NCBI GenBank assembly: GCA_964030785.1
Contig: OZ034975.1
Location: forward strand, 43,262,569 to 43,326,568
Reading direction: 5' to 3'
Origin: Siderastrea siderea
Taxonomy: Eukaryota; Cnidaria; Anthozoa; Scleractinia; Rhizangiidae
DNA: 64,000 nt
Shown: positions 1 to 13,200 of the stretch, piece by piece
Layout: every line of letters begins with the position of its first letter
Position numbering within the stretch: position 1 is the stretch's first letter
Notes under the pieces: generated by a model
Told to the model about the DNA's origin: nothing
Database searches by the model: none
The model's input: the letters and a program-made list of their open reading frames with translations, nothing else
Position numbers and translations under genes: made by a program

Positions 1-153
1 TCTATTAAAAAAAAAGAAAAAAAAAAAGAGAAAAAGCAAAAGTGAAAACAAATGTCAAACCGTTAAGCTACTTTCAGTCTCAAATGATCACACCAAAAAG
101 AATGTAAGCTTGTCAAGTGAACTTTCGCAGGAAGAGCAAACCATGACAACGAT

Positions 154-420
154 TTTAACGGTGACGAGAATGAAATTTCTCTTTACACTATCACTGCTTG
201 TTCAAACATTCAGGTGATGCCAATAAAGGAAACAATCACCGCAGAACTTGACTAGAAGGTAGGCCCAACGGTTTCAAGTTGAAATCCATTTCCATTCTGG
301 ACATCCGTGGCCAAAGACACTATTCTCAAGCCCTTAACAGTGACGAGAATGAAATTTCTCTTTACACCATCACTGCTTGTTCAAACATTCAGGTGATGAG
401 AATAAAGGAAACAATCACCG
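154..420. repeat. Two direct copies of an ~88-bp repeat
   Basis: Positions 154-241 and 333-420 are nearly identical (the core begins gtgacgagaatgaaatttct) with an offset of 179 bp. They have no coding content. Confidence 0.85.
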
Positions 421-440
421 AGGACAAGTTTCTTGATATT

Positions 441-530
441 TAGAGAAATTCTCCTTACTAGTTCCATACGAAATGTATGGAGAACAGTAAGGAGAATATG
501 CATTTTCATATCAGGGCTTTAAAGGGTTAA
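441..530. repeat. Dispersed repeat ending in TTAAAGGGTTAA
   Basis: This contains a 'cagtaaggagaat ... gggctttaaagggttaa' pattern also found near 23628-23683, 27256-27321 and, more decayed, 25762-25873. It is a low-copy interspersed repeat of unknown type. Confidence 0.6.
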
Positions 531-551
531 TATTGTTTTGCAAAGTGTTAC

Positions 552-599
552 TTAAAGTAGCTGACAGAGCCCCTCAAACTCTTGCATTCCGAGAGTGAT
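552..599 (-). pseudogene. Possible next UNC80 exon carrying an in-frame stop
   Basis: After acceptor CTACACAG| the phase-0 reading is ITLGMQEFEGLCQLL. It sits where vertebrate UNC80 has NLIEGVCLTL, but TAA follows at once, directly before a donor-like AA|GTAAC. It could be a false exon, a decayed one, or a real exon with a sequence error. Similarity is weak. Confidence 0.25.
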
Positions 600-639
600 C
601 TGTGTAGAAAAACAGTTGGAGCGCAAGATTGCTGTTTCC

Positions 640-1090
640 TGAGGGCCCCCAATAGGTTTTTCGGGATTCGGGATTTGACTTATTCGAAGATCAGGATTCG
701 GTATTTTAAAGGAAAGGGCAAGCGAGATTCGGGATTGTATTATGAACGGGATACGGGATTTAGCGGTTTTACGAGGCGAGATTCGGGAAATGTTGTTGCA
801 AAGAACCGGTATGCGGTAACGAAAATTGAAAATCCTTTCATTATGACAACACATTAGTTGCCCGCATTTTCCTCGAAACCTGTAACTTGGCTATTTTGAC
901 CGTACCACTTTTCTTATCCTACCATCTTCGACTGGTTCACCGAACATGAGGGAATCTGGAACCTCTGTTAGGCACTTTTTAAAACGTATGTTCAGGATCG
1001 GGATAAGCCGACAAAAACCGTCTGGATTACGATGATGAGGGAAAATTTTGGTCGGGATGACGGGATTGAATAACCCTATGGGGACCCTCT
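640..1090. repeat. Degenerate 'cgggattcgggattt' repeat region
   Basis: Short GGGATTCGGGATT-like words recur at 655-790 and again, weaker, at 990-1075. UNC80 exon 34 starts just above. No gene was seen in it. Confidence 0.5.
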
Positions 1091-1109
1091 TTCTTATTTC
1101 TGTTCTTAC

Positions 1110-1233
1110 CATCAAGTCGGGTTTATTGACGAGTTTCTCAAATATCTTGTTTACTCTTTTCAGGATGAGCAGCGTGGCGGTCTCCAAGGCTTCAGGTGAT
1201 CCTTTTAGAAGAGGAAGCGCATCTGTCATGTAT
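1110..1233 (-). CDS. UNC80: UNC80 exon 34 of window
   Basis: The acceptor is ATCTTAG|A and the donor ATG|GTAAGA; phase 2 to 0. It encodes YMTDALPLLKG and ALETATLLILKRVNKIFEKL, matching YIMEMLPITDW with AVRPALILILKRLDRMFNKI. The gene continues below this point. Confidence 0.95.
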
Positions 1234-4200
1234 CTAAGATATGGCAGGGGAAACAACAGCGTTTATTACAGATTAAAGCGTACATAGAATCAATCCTCGA
1301 ATTCAGTCTTGCACGCTGGCTAAAAGGAACGAGATCATACTTCAAGTCAATCTTTCCTGAGTGCTTTTCAGTTGAGCGTTCAACGCAAGACGTGTCGCCG
1401 GTCCGCTTTTGTTTCTCTTACGTTGCTTTGTGATTTGTTAAAAAGTCACTCATGCTATGTTCTAAACCAAAACCAAACGTGACTTGCTCCCAAGTATTTT
1501 CCCACGCTTGGCGGCTTTACAGATAATAAGTGCGGATATTTTACGAGCTGCACGAAAAAAAGCGAGCAATGAGTAAAATGTGGCAAGGATTATCTGTAAA
1601 ACCATTTCACTTCATTTTAACGGGGATTTAGCTCCACAGATTCGGATAAAAACGAAAGGAAACCTTTCTTTAGGGTGTAGAATGCCTCAAAATAGGTAGA
1701 AAAATGTCAAATTCTGAAGCGTAAACATTTAGCTGAGCCGTCTACTGAGCACCAACACCTTCTTGTTGCATTGTTTATTACGTTTGACAGGAATACTTGA
1801 AATGTGTGCTTTTAAAAGAAAGCCATCGAGCAGTACTTCCCTGTGATGTATACAAGGTGGTTCAAACGTTTGAGTCTGTGGATGAAATCCTAAAGTGTGA
1901 CCATTCAAATGAAAGCTACTGAGCAGTACTTTCCTGTGGTGCTGTTTATTATGTCGTACAAGGTGGTTCTAACTTTTGAGTCTGTGCATGAAATCCTTAA
2001 GTGTGACCATTCAAGTAAAGGTTATCGACAACTTCTTCGACAAGTACTTCGTTTATCATCAAATTTGCAATTTTTAAATTTTGCACTGGGGAATTCGAGG
2101 GAGTAAAGGTTTAAGTGTCGATGTAAATTGCTTAAAATGTCTAGACTCACCGTTAAATCCGATAATCCTAACACATTCTTCAAACCATTTGCTTATCAGT
2201 TGTAGACAGAATTTAGCCGTCCAAAAGGCACCGCCCACCAGTGCGTTTCTTCCCAAAAACTTATGGTTGTTCAACACTCCAGAACAAGAGATTATGTCTT
2301 GTCCGGAATGATTCCTTGAATCATGCATTAAACATGGTTTTAACGTTTGTGTTTGTGGATGTAAATCATACAATGGAAGCTACCGAGTAGCACTTCCCTG
2401 TCTTTTAGTTTTGCATCCTGGCGCTTTTAAAGGAGAAGATTTACTCGGGCAATGGCCACAAAACGACAATCAAAGAATTCCAGGCTTAGCTGACAGTTGG
2501 CAAGTTACGCCAACAAAAAGAAATTGATCTTTACATTACACTGTCTCTCACCTTTTAACTCCGAGGCAGGCTAAAGTCACGTGATCATAAACTGCCAGCT
2601 TCAATAGAGAGTAAACAACCTGGGCGAGGGTCTGGGGTGAGAATAAAGAAAGACAATTACCATATTGCTTTTTAACTTTCGCGGAGATCTTGTTGTTGTT
2701 GTGTTCGCGCGCGCGCGTGCGCGCAAAAAAACCCTAATTAAAAAACCCTGCGAAAATTAATCAAAAGATCAACAGACAGACTGTAAACACACCAAAATTT
2801 AACCGAGACCGTAAAAAGTTACATGAACAGGACAAAAAATAGATACCGTTTACAATAATTTTTTTACCCCAACCCTATCTTTCGAACACAGTTATCCCGA
2901 TATTTAGACCCTTGCATAATCTGAGCCTAGAAGAACCGTCAGCTCGAACTACTTCCTGCGTATCCTTACGAAGTTTCCTTCGTATCCTTACGAAGATTCC
3001 TTCGTAACCTCACGAAGTTTGAGACGACCTTCAGACGCCAGAGAGGAGATGATCGCAGACGCCATTTTGGTTTCTTCAAACAAACCAAAATGGAGTCCAC
3101 GAACGAATGAACAGAACATTCATCGAGAACAAACGGCGAGAAACGTGACGGTACGACACTGCACCCTCACTGGCTGAACGTTAAGACATTCGAGAAAATG
3201 GCCGCGAGACAATTGAGTGAAGTTAAAAGAAGGTTAGGCTGGGCTGAATTGCCTAGGTTTGCAAACACTTATTTATATCTTACTTTCCTGTACAACAAGA
3301 AAGTAACGAATAACTGCCTTGGTAGCCTCCACACTGGCTACGGGCCTCGGCCGAGCCGTTCAAAGCAGAGTTAAGTTAACCCTTGATTAGTGCTAACTTA
3401 AAATTCAAAACTACACGTTTACAAAGGAGATTGATTTCTTTTAGCCTACCATTTAACTTTGACTGCTCTCTAATTATTCGTTAAACTTCACAGTGAAAAC
3501 GCTTCAAGCAAGAGAAACAAAAGCTTAGATTACCATTTCACCCCAGGATAGCGTTAACCGGCTTTCGAACAACCGGGCCCCGTAGTGTGTGTAAGGTAGG
3601 ATGTATCTCTTACATTTACACTGATACTGTCCAGAAGTTCGGGAACTGAGTGCCGGGGTGGCAACGCCTCCTCCAGTTCCTCAAGTCGCGGCGCGCAGAT
3701 CCTGATATAATCCGATACCAGTATCAATAGCGCGTCCCTGGGCTTCCGATACTCATCCAACGCCTGCATCACTTCATCCTTCTCTTCTTGAGCCCGCAGT
3801 CTCTCCAGAAATGGACGCCCTTTCCCTGAAAAACATGCGCCAAGTTAGGACTCAATCTCCTCGCGGAGATCTGTGAAGCGCAAAAACGCAAGAGGACTGG
3901 GGTAGAGTATGTTACATCGATTAACATTCAAACAAATTGTTGTTAATTTTAAGCAATCCAACTAAGAAAGTTTTCAGCTGGAAAGACGCGAGATGGCAGG
4001 CAAACGTTCATACAAATCCTTAAATTTCCATGGTCAGTTCACACAAAGTCCATACAAACTCTCATTACATGACATTACATCCAATTCACTTCACACTTGG
4101 CAAGTTATTATATTATTATATTATGGTAGTAAACTAACAAGGAATGAAAGAAAACGAGAAAGGAGGGAAGGAAGGAGGGAAGAAATAAAAAGGGAAGGAA

Positions 4201-7200
4201 GGAAGAAAGGGAATGAAAGAAGGAAGGGAGAGAGGAAGGAAGGAAGGAAGGAAGGAAGGAAACAAAAAAAAAAACAATTTAAACAAGCAAGCTTTCTCAA
4301 CCAGAATTAACGAACAATGCAAAGATAGTGGTATGCAAACTAACAAAGGAAAGATTAAAAGGACTATATTCAGACAGGAAGAACTAGATTACAAAAATAG
4401 TAGCAAGAAAAACAAATTTGTCAGCGGTTTTGTACGGAAATGACTTGTACCCGCGGTAAAGAGATTAAGACATAAGCCTGGCTCTTTAAGCTGGGTTTTT
4501 CCGTTTTAAAACGATAACGGAAATCCCAAAGAAAAGAGTTGTAACAGCGCCAAAGAAGAAACTTGATAAATGTTTTTAAAATTCCAACTTGTGGGAAACT
4601 GGTTTATTAACAACACCATAAGAGGAAAGCTGCTCTAAAGCTGTTATTTTAAAAGTCATACAGTATGATTTTGTCTAAAGACTCATGAATCAAATTAAGA
4701 GTGAGTTTATATCGGTCCTACAATTTGCCCACCTGAAGGAGTGCGTTTTTAGTTCTAAATGTTGTATTTAACAAAGACCCAAGATAATCGCATTTATTTT
4801 GATTAAAAAATTGTAATCCTATTTTTCTAGCCATTTTCTTTATCCGGTGATTAACAAAACCTACAAGGAATGTAAATATTTGGCAAGCACACAGGGACAA
4901 TAGCGACGTGTCAGTATGTCATGCTTTAAACCCTTTTCAGTATCTCAGCATATAACGGAAATTCTTGGATTTGGTGCTACTTTCATAGTGTAGATTTTGA
5001 ACACAGTGGTTCGAAATAAAGTATGTTTTATCCATTGGTTTGAATACAGACTTTTGCATTTAGACCAAAATGGCGGTACAAAATTTCATTTGTTAAAATT
5101 TTGAGGAAAAAAATCCAGCGAGCATAGCAAAGTACAGGCAAATAGCTTTATCCACAGACTCAAAAGTTAGAACGATCGTGGATAGCACAATAAACAGAAC
5201 CACAGGAACGAACTGCTCAGTAGCTTTCATTTGAATGGTCACACTTTACGGTTTCATTTACAAACTCAAAAGTAAGAACCACCTAGTACAACACCACAAG
5301 AAAGCACTGCTCAGTATTTTAAACGCAAAACCACATCACATGACAAGGTTTGGCTGTGAAAGTTTAATCTTAAGATCTAAATATACTTTACCGATGCAGA
5401 CATTATACTAATACATATCGTCCAGTAAGTTTTCAGAAGTATAACTTTTATCTTTTTATAAGCATATTTTTTTATCCGCGATTGGCAAAGGGTTTTAGAG
5501 ATAGGCAAAGTACATTTCGTCTCAGACACAGAAACATCCGAAATAGTCACATTCACAAGAGAAAACATTTAATTAAAGAAACTGGAAGTTTGCCATCTGC
5601 TAAGTGAAACGAAAAACATCACAAGAAAATACTGCTTATAAGGTCACAGTTAAGGATCGATTTAATTCAGACAAAGTTTAGAACCTAATAAACACACTGC
5701 AAGAAAGAACAGATAAAAGGATTTAATTTGAAATTTGAAACAACTTCCACATTGTAATAAACAGTACCATAGTTGATCGACACATTCAAAAGCTAGTCCC
5801 ATCTTGTAGAGTGTAATAAACAGTGCCACAGCTGGTCAGTTCATTCAGAAGTTCAAACCACCTTGTACAGCATAATAAACAGCACCACAGGAAAGTACTG
5901 CTCAGTAGCTTTCATTTGAATGGTCACACTTAAAGATTTCATTCACAGACTCAAAAGTAAGAACCATCTTATACAGCATAATAAACAGCACCACAGGAAA
6001 GTACTGCTCAGTGGCTTTTTTTTTCATCCACAGACTCAAAACGAAGAACCACCCTGTGCAGTGTATGTAATAAACAGCACCAAAAGACAGTACTGTTCAA
6101 TAGAAAGACTTTCAAAGACGTTAAAACTGCGATACACGGCTCAATATTTGACCTTAGAAGAATGACTTCTCCATCACAGCCTTGACTTGACTTGTTAGAG
6201 AAATCTAGAAATCACTCAGTATATAATTCGAGAACAGTGTCATAATGAGCCAAATATGCAATTCGCTTTACTGTCTTTTTAACTGTTAATCCAATTAAAT
6301 TTCGAGACTTAGTTTTTAACGAGTCCTTGCTGAGTGATTAACAGACACAAAGTAAAAGCAATATCGAATTTTTAACCATCGAGCAATGGAAATGAGAGGT
6401 TGGTTAATTAAAGCCCGTAAATGAAACCCTGTGTTGATGACATATTGGCCTTAAAGACCAATATAAGGAAATCATTTGTAAATCAGACTCAAACAATGCA
6501 TTTAGCTTGAATTTCTGTGTTCGTCTGGAAATTTGCCACAAATATAATTCAGGGTTATCTGACGCATGCTGTATTTAAACTTCGCAAATACAGGAGAATC
6601 TCCATAGCTCGGACCGCTAAAGGAACATAAAACTGTTGAAGTTTACGAAAATTAAATAATCGGGGTTATCATCATTGTAAAGATTGAAGACGGAAAAACT
6701 GCTATCAGATAGAGTTAGCGAGAACTTCGAGTCGTCGGAGGTTCGAGATGTCATAAATCTACAGGACAGCTTGTTTCACATGTTTTGAGGGAGGGGAGGG
6801 AGGGGAGGGAGGGGACGTGCGAAAAAATAAATATCATGAGGTGGAAAAAGGAGGGATGATCACTTGTGGAAAGAAAGAAGAAACTCTCACTTTATTCTAA
6901 AGTGCTCGCAATATTTTTTATCAGAGTTCGCCACTTTTCTCTTTCTCCGGTATTCCGGTAATTTTTAACTATAACATCCCGTAACTCGACAAATTTTCCC
7001 CGAGTATGCCACGGGTATCCCGATTATTCTCACTATAATATCCCGCAAGTCGACATATTTTCCCAGAGTATCCCTACGAGGCCTGGTGAGCTGCTTTCGA
7101 GACAAATGCAATTAAACACAAGAGTTTTCCGAAGAAAAACCGAGCATTATTGAGCGACGCACATCGCACGTGGTGCATACAAATATTGACGTTACAACAA

Positions 7201-10200
7201 TAAAAATAAAACTAATCCGTTAGATAAAGAGTTATTTCCTACTATTCATGTAACTGAATCTATCTAATTCACTTTCAAAAACAAACTGAATGGACAGGAA
7301 AAGCGTGGAGCTTATAAAAAAAAAAAGGTTAAATGTTATAAAAATGCTGTGGTTGTTTTAAAACAAAAATTCAATTGAAGATCTTGTCTATCAGTTATTT
7401 GATAGAGTGATGCAATCATTTTCCAGTTCATAATCCAAACATTCTGAAATTAAAAAACGCATTTCAGAGAGAAGAGGTCTTCTATGACAATTACATGGTC
7501 AGACATTTCGATTACATCTAAGGCCTAAATTGGGGCTGAATACGACTTTGTAGCGCGATAGTTTGATGGCAATCAAACTTAGTTCAACACAATTCCAGAA
7601 TCATTCAACATCATTCAACAGGGTTCCCAAACGCGTTAAACTTGCCAAACGTGGCCTTGATCTCAGACCCACGTTGTAAAATACAATAAACAATTGTCCC
7701 ACTCAGGGATTTCATCAATAGAGTTACAAGCTATTGTCATCTTGTAAAGCACAATGAACAATACCACAGGAAAGCACTGCGATTTAACTTTCATTTGAAT
7801 GGTCACAATTGCGGATTTCATCAACAGACACAAAATTTAGGACCACCTTACATTGTAAAGCATAATATACAGAACCAAAGGGTTGTACTCGATTACTGCA
7901 TTCTTTTGCATGGTCACACTTTAGAATTCAATCCACAGACTGAAAAACTTTCATGTAAAGCAGCCCTGAACAGCATAACAAACGATGCCGCAAAAAATAA
8001 TTGCTCAATAGCTTTCACTTAAATGGTCACACTTCAGGATTTCATCCACTGACTGAAAAGTTAGAACCACCTTGTACAGTATAATAAACAGCACCACAGG
8101 AAAGTACTGCTCAGTAGCTTTCATTTGAATGGTCACACTTTAGGATTTCATCCACAGACTCAAAAGTTAGAACCACCTTGTACAGCATAATAAACAGCAC
8201 CACAGGAAAGTACTGCTCAGTAGCTTTCATTTGAGTGGTCACACTTTAGGATTTCATCTACTGACTGAAAAGTTAGAACCACATTGTACAGCATAATAAA
8301 CAGCACCACAGGAAAGTACTGCTCAGTAGCTTTCATTTGAATGGTCACACTTAAAGATTTCATTCACAGACTCAAAAATTAGAACCATCTTATACAGCAT
8401 AATAAACAGCACCACAGGAAAGTACTGCTCAGTGGCTTTTTTTTTCATCCACAGACTCAAAACGAAGAACCACCCTGTGCAGTGTATGTAATAAACAGCA
8501 CCAAAAGACAGTACTGTTCAATAGAAAGACTTTCAAAGACGTTAAAACTGCGATACACGGCTCAATATTTGACCTTAGAAGAATGACTTCTCCATCACAG
8601 CCTTGACTTGACTTGTTAGAGAAATCTAGAAATCACTCAGTATATAATTCGAGAACAGTGTCATAATGAGCCAAATATGCAATTCGCTTTACTGTCTTTT
8701 TAACTGTTAATCCAATTAAATTTCGAGACTTAGTTTTTAACGAGTCCTTGCTGAGTGATTAACAGACACAAAGTAAAAGCAATATCGAATTTTTAACCAT
8801 CGAGCAATGGAAATGAGAGGTTGGTTAATTAAAGCCCGTAAATGAAACCCTGTGTTGATGACATATTGGCCTTAAAGACCAATATAAGGAAATCATTTGT
8901 AAATCAGACTCAAACAATGCATTTAGCTTGAATTTCTGTGTTCGTCTGGAAATTTGCCACAAATATAATTCAGGGTTATCTGACGCATGCTGTATTTAAA
9001 CTTCGCAAATACAGGAGAATCTCCATAGCTCGGACCGCTAAAGGAACATAAAACTGTTGAAGTTTACGAAAATTAAATAATCGGGGTTATCATCATTGTA
9101 AAGATTGAAGACGGAAAAACTGCTATCAGATAGAGTTAGCGAGAACTTCGAGTCGTCGGAGGTTCGAGATGTCATAAATCTACAGGACAGCTTGTTTCAC
9201 ATGTTTTGAGGGAGGGGAGGGAGGGGAGGGAGGGGACGTGCGAAAAAATAAATATCATGAGGTGGAAAAAGGAGGGATGATCACTTGTGGAAAGAAAGAA
9301 GAAACTCTCACTTTATTCTAAAGTGCTCGCAATATTTTTTATCAGAGTTCGCCACTTTTCTCTTTCTCCGGTATTCCGGTAATTTTTAACTATAACATCC
9401 CGTAACTCGACAAATTTTCCCCGAGTATGCCACGGGTATCCCGATTATTCTCACTATAATATCCCGCAAGTCGACATATTTTCCCAGAGTATCCCTACGA
9501 GGCCTGGTGAGCTGCTTTCGAGACAAATGCAATTAAACACAAGAGTTTTCCGAAGAAAAACCGAGCATTATTGAGCGACGCACATCGCACGTGGTGCATA
9601 CAAATATTGACGTTACAACAATAAAAATAAAACTAATCCGTTAGATAAAGAGTTATTTCCTACTATTCATGTAACTGAATCTATCTAATTCACTTTCAAA
9701 AACAAACTGAATGGACAGGAAAAGCGTGGAGCTTATAAAAAAAAAAAGGTTAAATGTTATAAAAATGCTGTGGTTGTTTTAAAACAAAAATTCAATTGAA
9801 GATCTTGTCTATCAGTTATTTGATAGAGTGATGCAATCATTTTCCAGTTCATAATCCAAACATTCTGAAATTAAAAAACGCATTTCAGAGAGAAGAGGTC
9901 TTCTATGACAATTACATGGTCAGACATTTCGATTACATCTAAGGCCTAAATTGGGGCTGAATACGACTTTGTAGCGCGATAGTTTGATGGCAATCAAACT
10001 TAGTTCAACACAATTCCAGAATCATTCAACATCATTCAACAGGGTTCCCAAACGCGTTAAACTTGCCAAACGTGGCCTTGATCTCAGACCCACGTTGTAA
10101 AATACAATAAACAATTGTCCCACTCAGGGATTTCATCAATAGAGTTACAAGCTATTGTCATCTTGTAAAGCACAATGAACAATACCACAGGAAAGCACTG

Positions 10201-13200
10201 CGATTTAACTTTCATTTGAATGGTCACAATTGCGGATTTCATCAACAGACACAAAATTTAGGACCACCTTACATTGTAAAGCATAATATACAGAACCAAA
10301 GGGTTGTACTCGATTACTGCATTCTTTTGCATGGTCACACTTTAGAATTCAATCCACAGACTGAAAAACTTTCATGTAAAGCAGCCCTGAACAGCATAAC
10401 AAACGATGCCGCAAAAAATAATTGCTCAATAGCTTTCACTTAAATGGTCACACTTCAGGATTTCATCCACTGACTGAAAAGTTAGAACCACCTTGTACAG
10501 TATAATAAACAGCACCACAGGAAAGTACTGCTCAGTAGCTTTCATTTGAATGGTCACACTTTAGGATTTCATCCACAGACTCAAAAGTTAGAACCACCTT
10601 GTACAGCATAATAAACAGCACCACAGGAAAGTACTGCTCAGTAGCTTTCATTTGAGTGGTCACACTTTAGGATTTCATCTACTGACTGAAAAGTTAGAAC
10701 CACATTGTACAGCATAATAAACAGCACCACAGGAAAGTACTGCTCAGTAGCTTTCATTTGAATGGTCACACTTTAGGATTTCATCTACTGACTGAAAAGT
10801 TAGAACCACCTTGTACAGCATAATAAACAGCACCACAGGAAAGTACTGCTCAGTAGCTTTCATTTGAATGGTCACACTTTAGGATTTCATCCACAGACTC
10901 AAAAGTTAGAACCACCTTGTACAGCATAATAAACAGCACCACAGGAAAGTACTGCTCAGTAGCTTTCATTTGAGTGGTCACACTTTAGGATTTCATCTAC
11001 TGACTGAAAAGTTAGAACCACATTGTACAGCATAATAAACAGCACCACAGGAAAGTACTGCTCAGTAGCTTTCATTTGAATGGTCACACTTTAGGATTTC
11101 ATCTACTGACTGAAAAGTTAGAACCACCTTGTACAGCATAATAAACAGCACCACAAGAAAGTACTGCTCAGTAGCTTTCATTTGAATGGTCACACTTTAG
11201 GATTTCATCTACTGACTGAAAAGTTAGAACCACCTTGTACAGCATAATAAACAGCACCACAAGAAAGTACTGCTCAGTAGCTTTCATTTGAATGGTCACA
11301 CTTTAGGATTTCATCTACTGACTGAAAAGTTAGAACCACCTTGTACAGCATAATAAACAGCATGACAAGAAAGTACTGCTCAGTAGCTTTCATTTGAATG
11401 GTCACACTTTAGGATTTCATCTACTGACTGAAAAGTTAGAACCACCTTGTACAGCATAATAAACAGCACCACAAGAAAGTACTGCTCAGTAGCTTTCATT
11501 TGAATGGTCACACTTTAGGATTTCATCTACTGACTGAAAAGTTAGAACCACCTTGTACAGCATAATAAACAGCACCACAAGAAAGTACTGCTCAGTAGCT
11601 TTCATTTGAATGGTCACACTTTAGGATTTCATCTACTGACTGAAAAGTTAGAACCACCTTGTACAGCATAATAAACAGCACCACAAGAAAGTACTGCTCA
11701 GTAGCTTTCATTTGAATGGTCACACTTTAGGATTTCATCTACTGACTGAAAAGTTAGAACCACCTTGTACAGCATAATAAACAGCATCACAAGAAAGTAC
11801 TGCTCAGTAGCTTTCATTTGAATGGTCACACTTTAGGATTTCATCTACTGACTGAAAAGTTAGAACCACCTTGTACAGCATAATAAACAGCACCACAAGA
11901 AAGTACTGCTCAGTAGCTTTCATTTGAATGGTCACACTTTAGGATTTCATCTACTGACTGAAAAGTTAGAACCACCTTGTACAGCATAATAAACAGCACC
12001 ACAAGAAAGTACTGCTCAGTAGCTTTCATTTGAATGGTCACACTTTAGGATTTCATCTACTGACTGAAAAGTTAGAACCACCTTGTACAGCATAATAAAC
12101 AGCACCACAGGAAAATACTGCTCAGTAGCTTTCATTTGAATGGTCACACTTTAGGATTTCATCTACTGACTGAAAAGTTAGAACCACCTTGTACAGCATA
12201 ATAAACAGCACCACAAGAAAGTACTGCTCAGTAGCTTTCATTTGAATGGTCACACTTTAGGATTTCATCTACTGACTGAAAAGTTAGAACCACCTTGTAC
12301 AGCATAATAAACAGCACCACAAGAAAGTACTGCTCAGTAGCTTTCATTTGAATGGTCACACTTTAGGATTTCATCCACAGACTCAAAAGTTAGAACCACC
12401 TTGTACAGCATAATAAACAGCACCACAGGAAAGTACTGCTCAGTAGCTTTCATTTGAATGGTCACACTTTAGGATTTCATCCACAGACTCAAAAGTTAGA
12501 ACCACCTTGTACAGCATAATAAACAGCACCACAGGAAAGTACTGCTCAGTAGCTTTCATTTGAATGGTCACACTTAAGGATTTCATCCACAGACTCAAAA
12601 GTAGAACCACCTTGTACAGCATAATAAACAGCACCACAGGAAAGTACTGCTCAGTAGCTTTCATTTGAATGGTCACACTTTAGGATTTCATCCACAGACT
12701 CAAAAGTTAGAACCACCTTGTACAGCATAATAAACAGCACCACAGGAAAGTACTGCTCAATAGCTTTCATTTGAATGGTCACACTTTAGGATTTCATCCA
12801 CAGACTCAAAAGTTAGAACCACCTTGTACAGCATAATAAACAGCACCACAGGAAAGTACTGCTCAATAGCTTTCATTTGAATGGTCACACTTTAGGATTT
12901 CATCCACAGACTCAAAAGTTAGAATCACCTTGTACAGCATAATAAACAGCACCACAGGAAAGTACTGCTCAATAGCTTTCATTTGAATGGTCACACTTTA
13001 GGATTTCATCCACAGACTCAAAAGTTAGAACCACCTTGTACAGCGTAATAAACAGCACCACAGGAAAGTACTGCTCAGTAGCTTTCATTTGAATGGTCAC
13101 ACTTTAGGATTTCATCCACAGACTCAAAAGTTAGAATCACCTTGTACAGCATAATAAACAGCACCACAGGAAAGTACTGCTCAGTAGCTTTCATTTGAAT

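Larger units (their letters stand above)
5921..10762 (+). repeat. 2,421-bp tandem duplication (two copies)
   Basis: The segment at 5921-8341 is repeated at 8342-10762 at a constant offset of 2,421 bp. The only differences I noticed are a few bases near 5950 versus 8371. Each copy is bounded by 106-bp units and carries the same non-repeat interior, including a GGGAGGGG tract (6788, 9209). This is consistent with unequal exchange between 106-bp units. No gene was found inside; the two identical 75-codon frames at 7795 and 10216 are repeat-derived. Confidence 0.95.

Noticed and set aside
4134..4346. Ser/Pro/Phe-rich or Arg/Glu-rich small proteins
   Set aside because: They are translations of a (GGAA)n purine tract.
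7795..8022. 75-codon conserved protein present twice (also at 10216)
   Set aside because: Identity is due to the 2,421-bp tandem duplication, and the sequence is made of 106-bp repeat words.
12440..12676. 78-codon frame in the 106-bp array
   Set aside because: The unit length is not a multiple of three; the frame exists only because of local indels in a few units.
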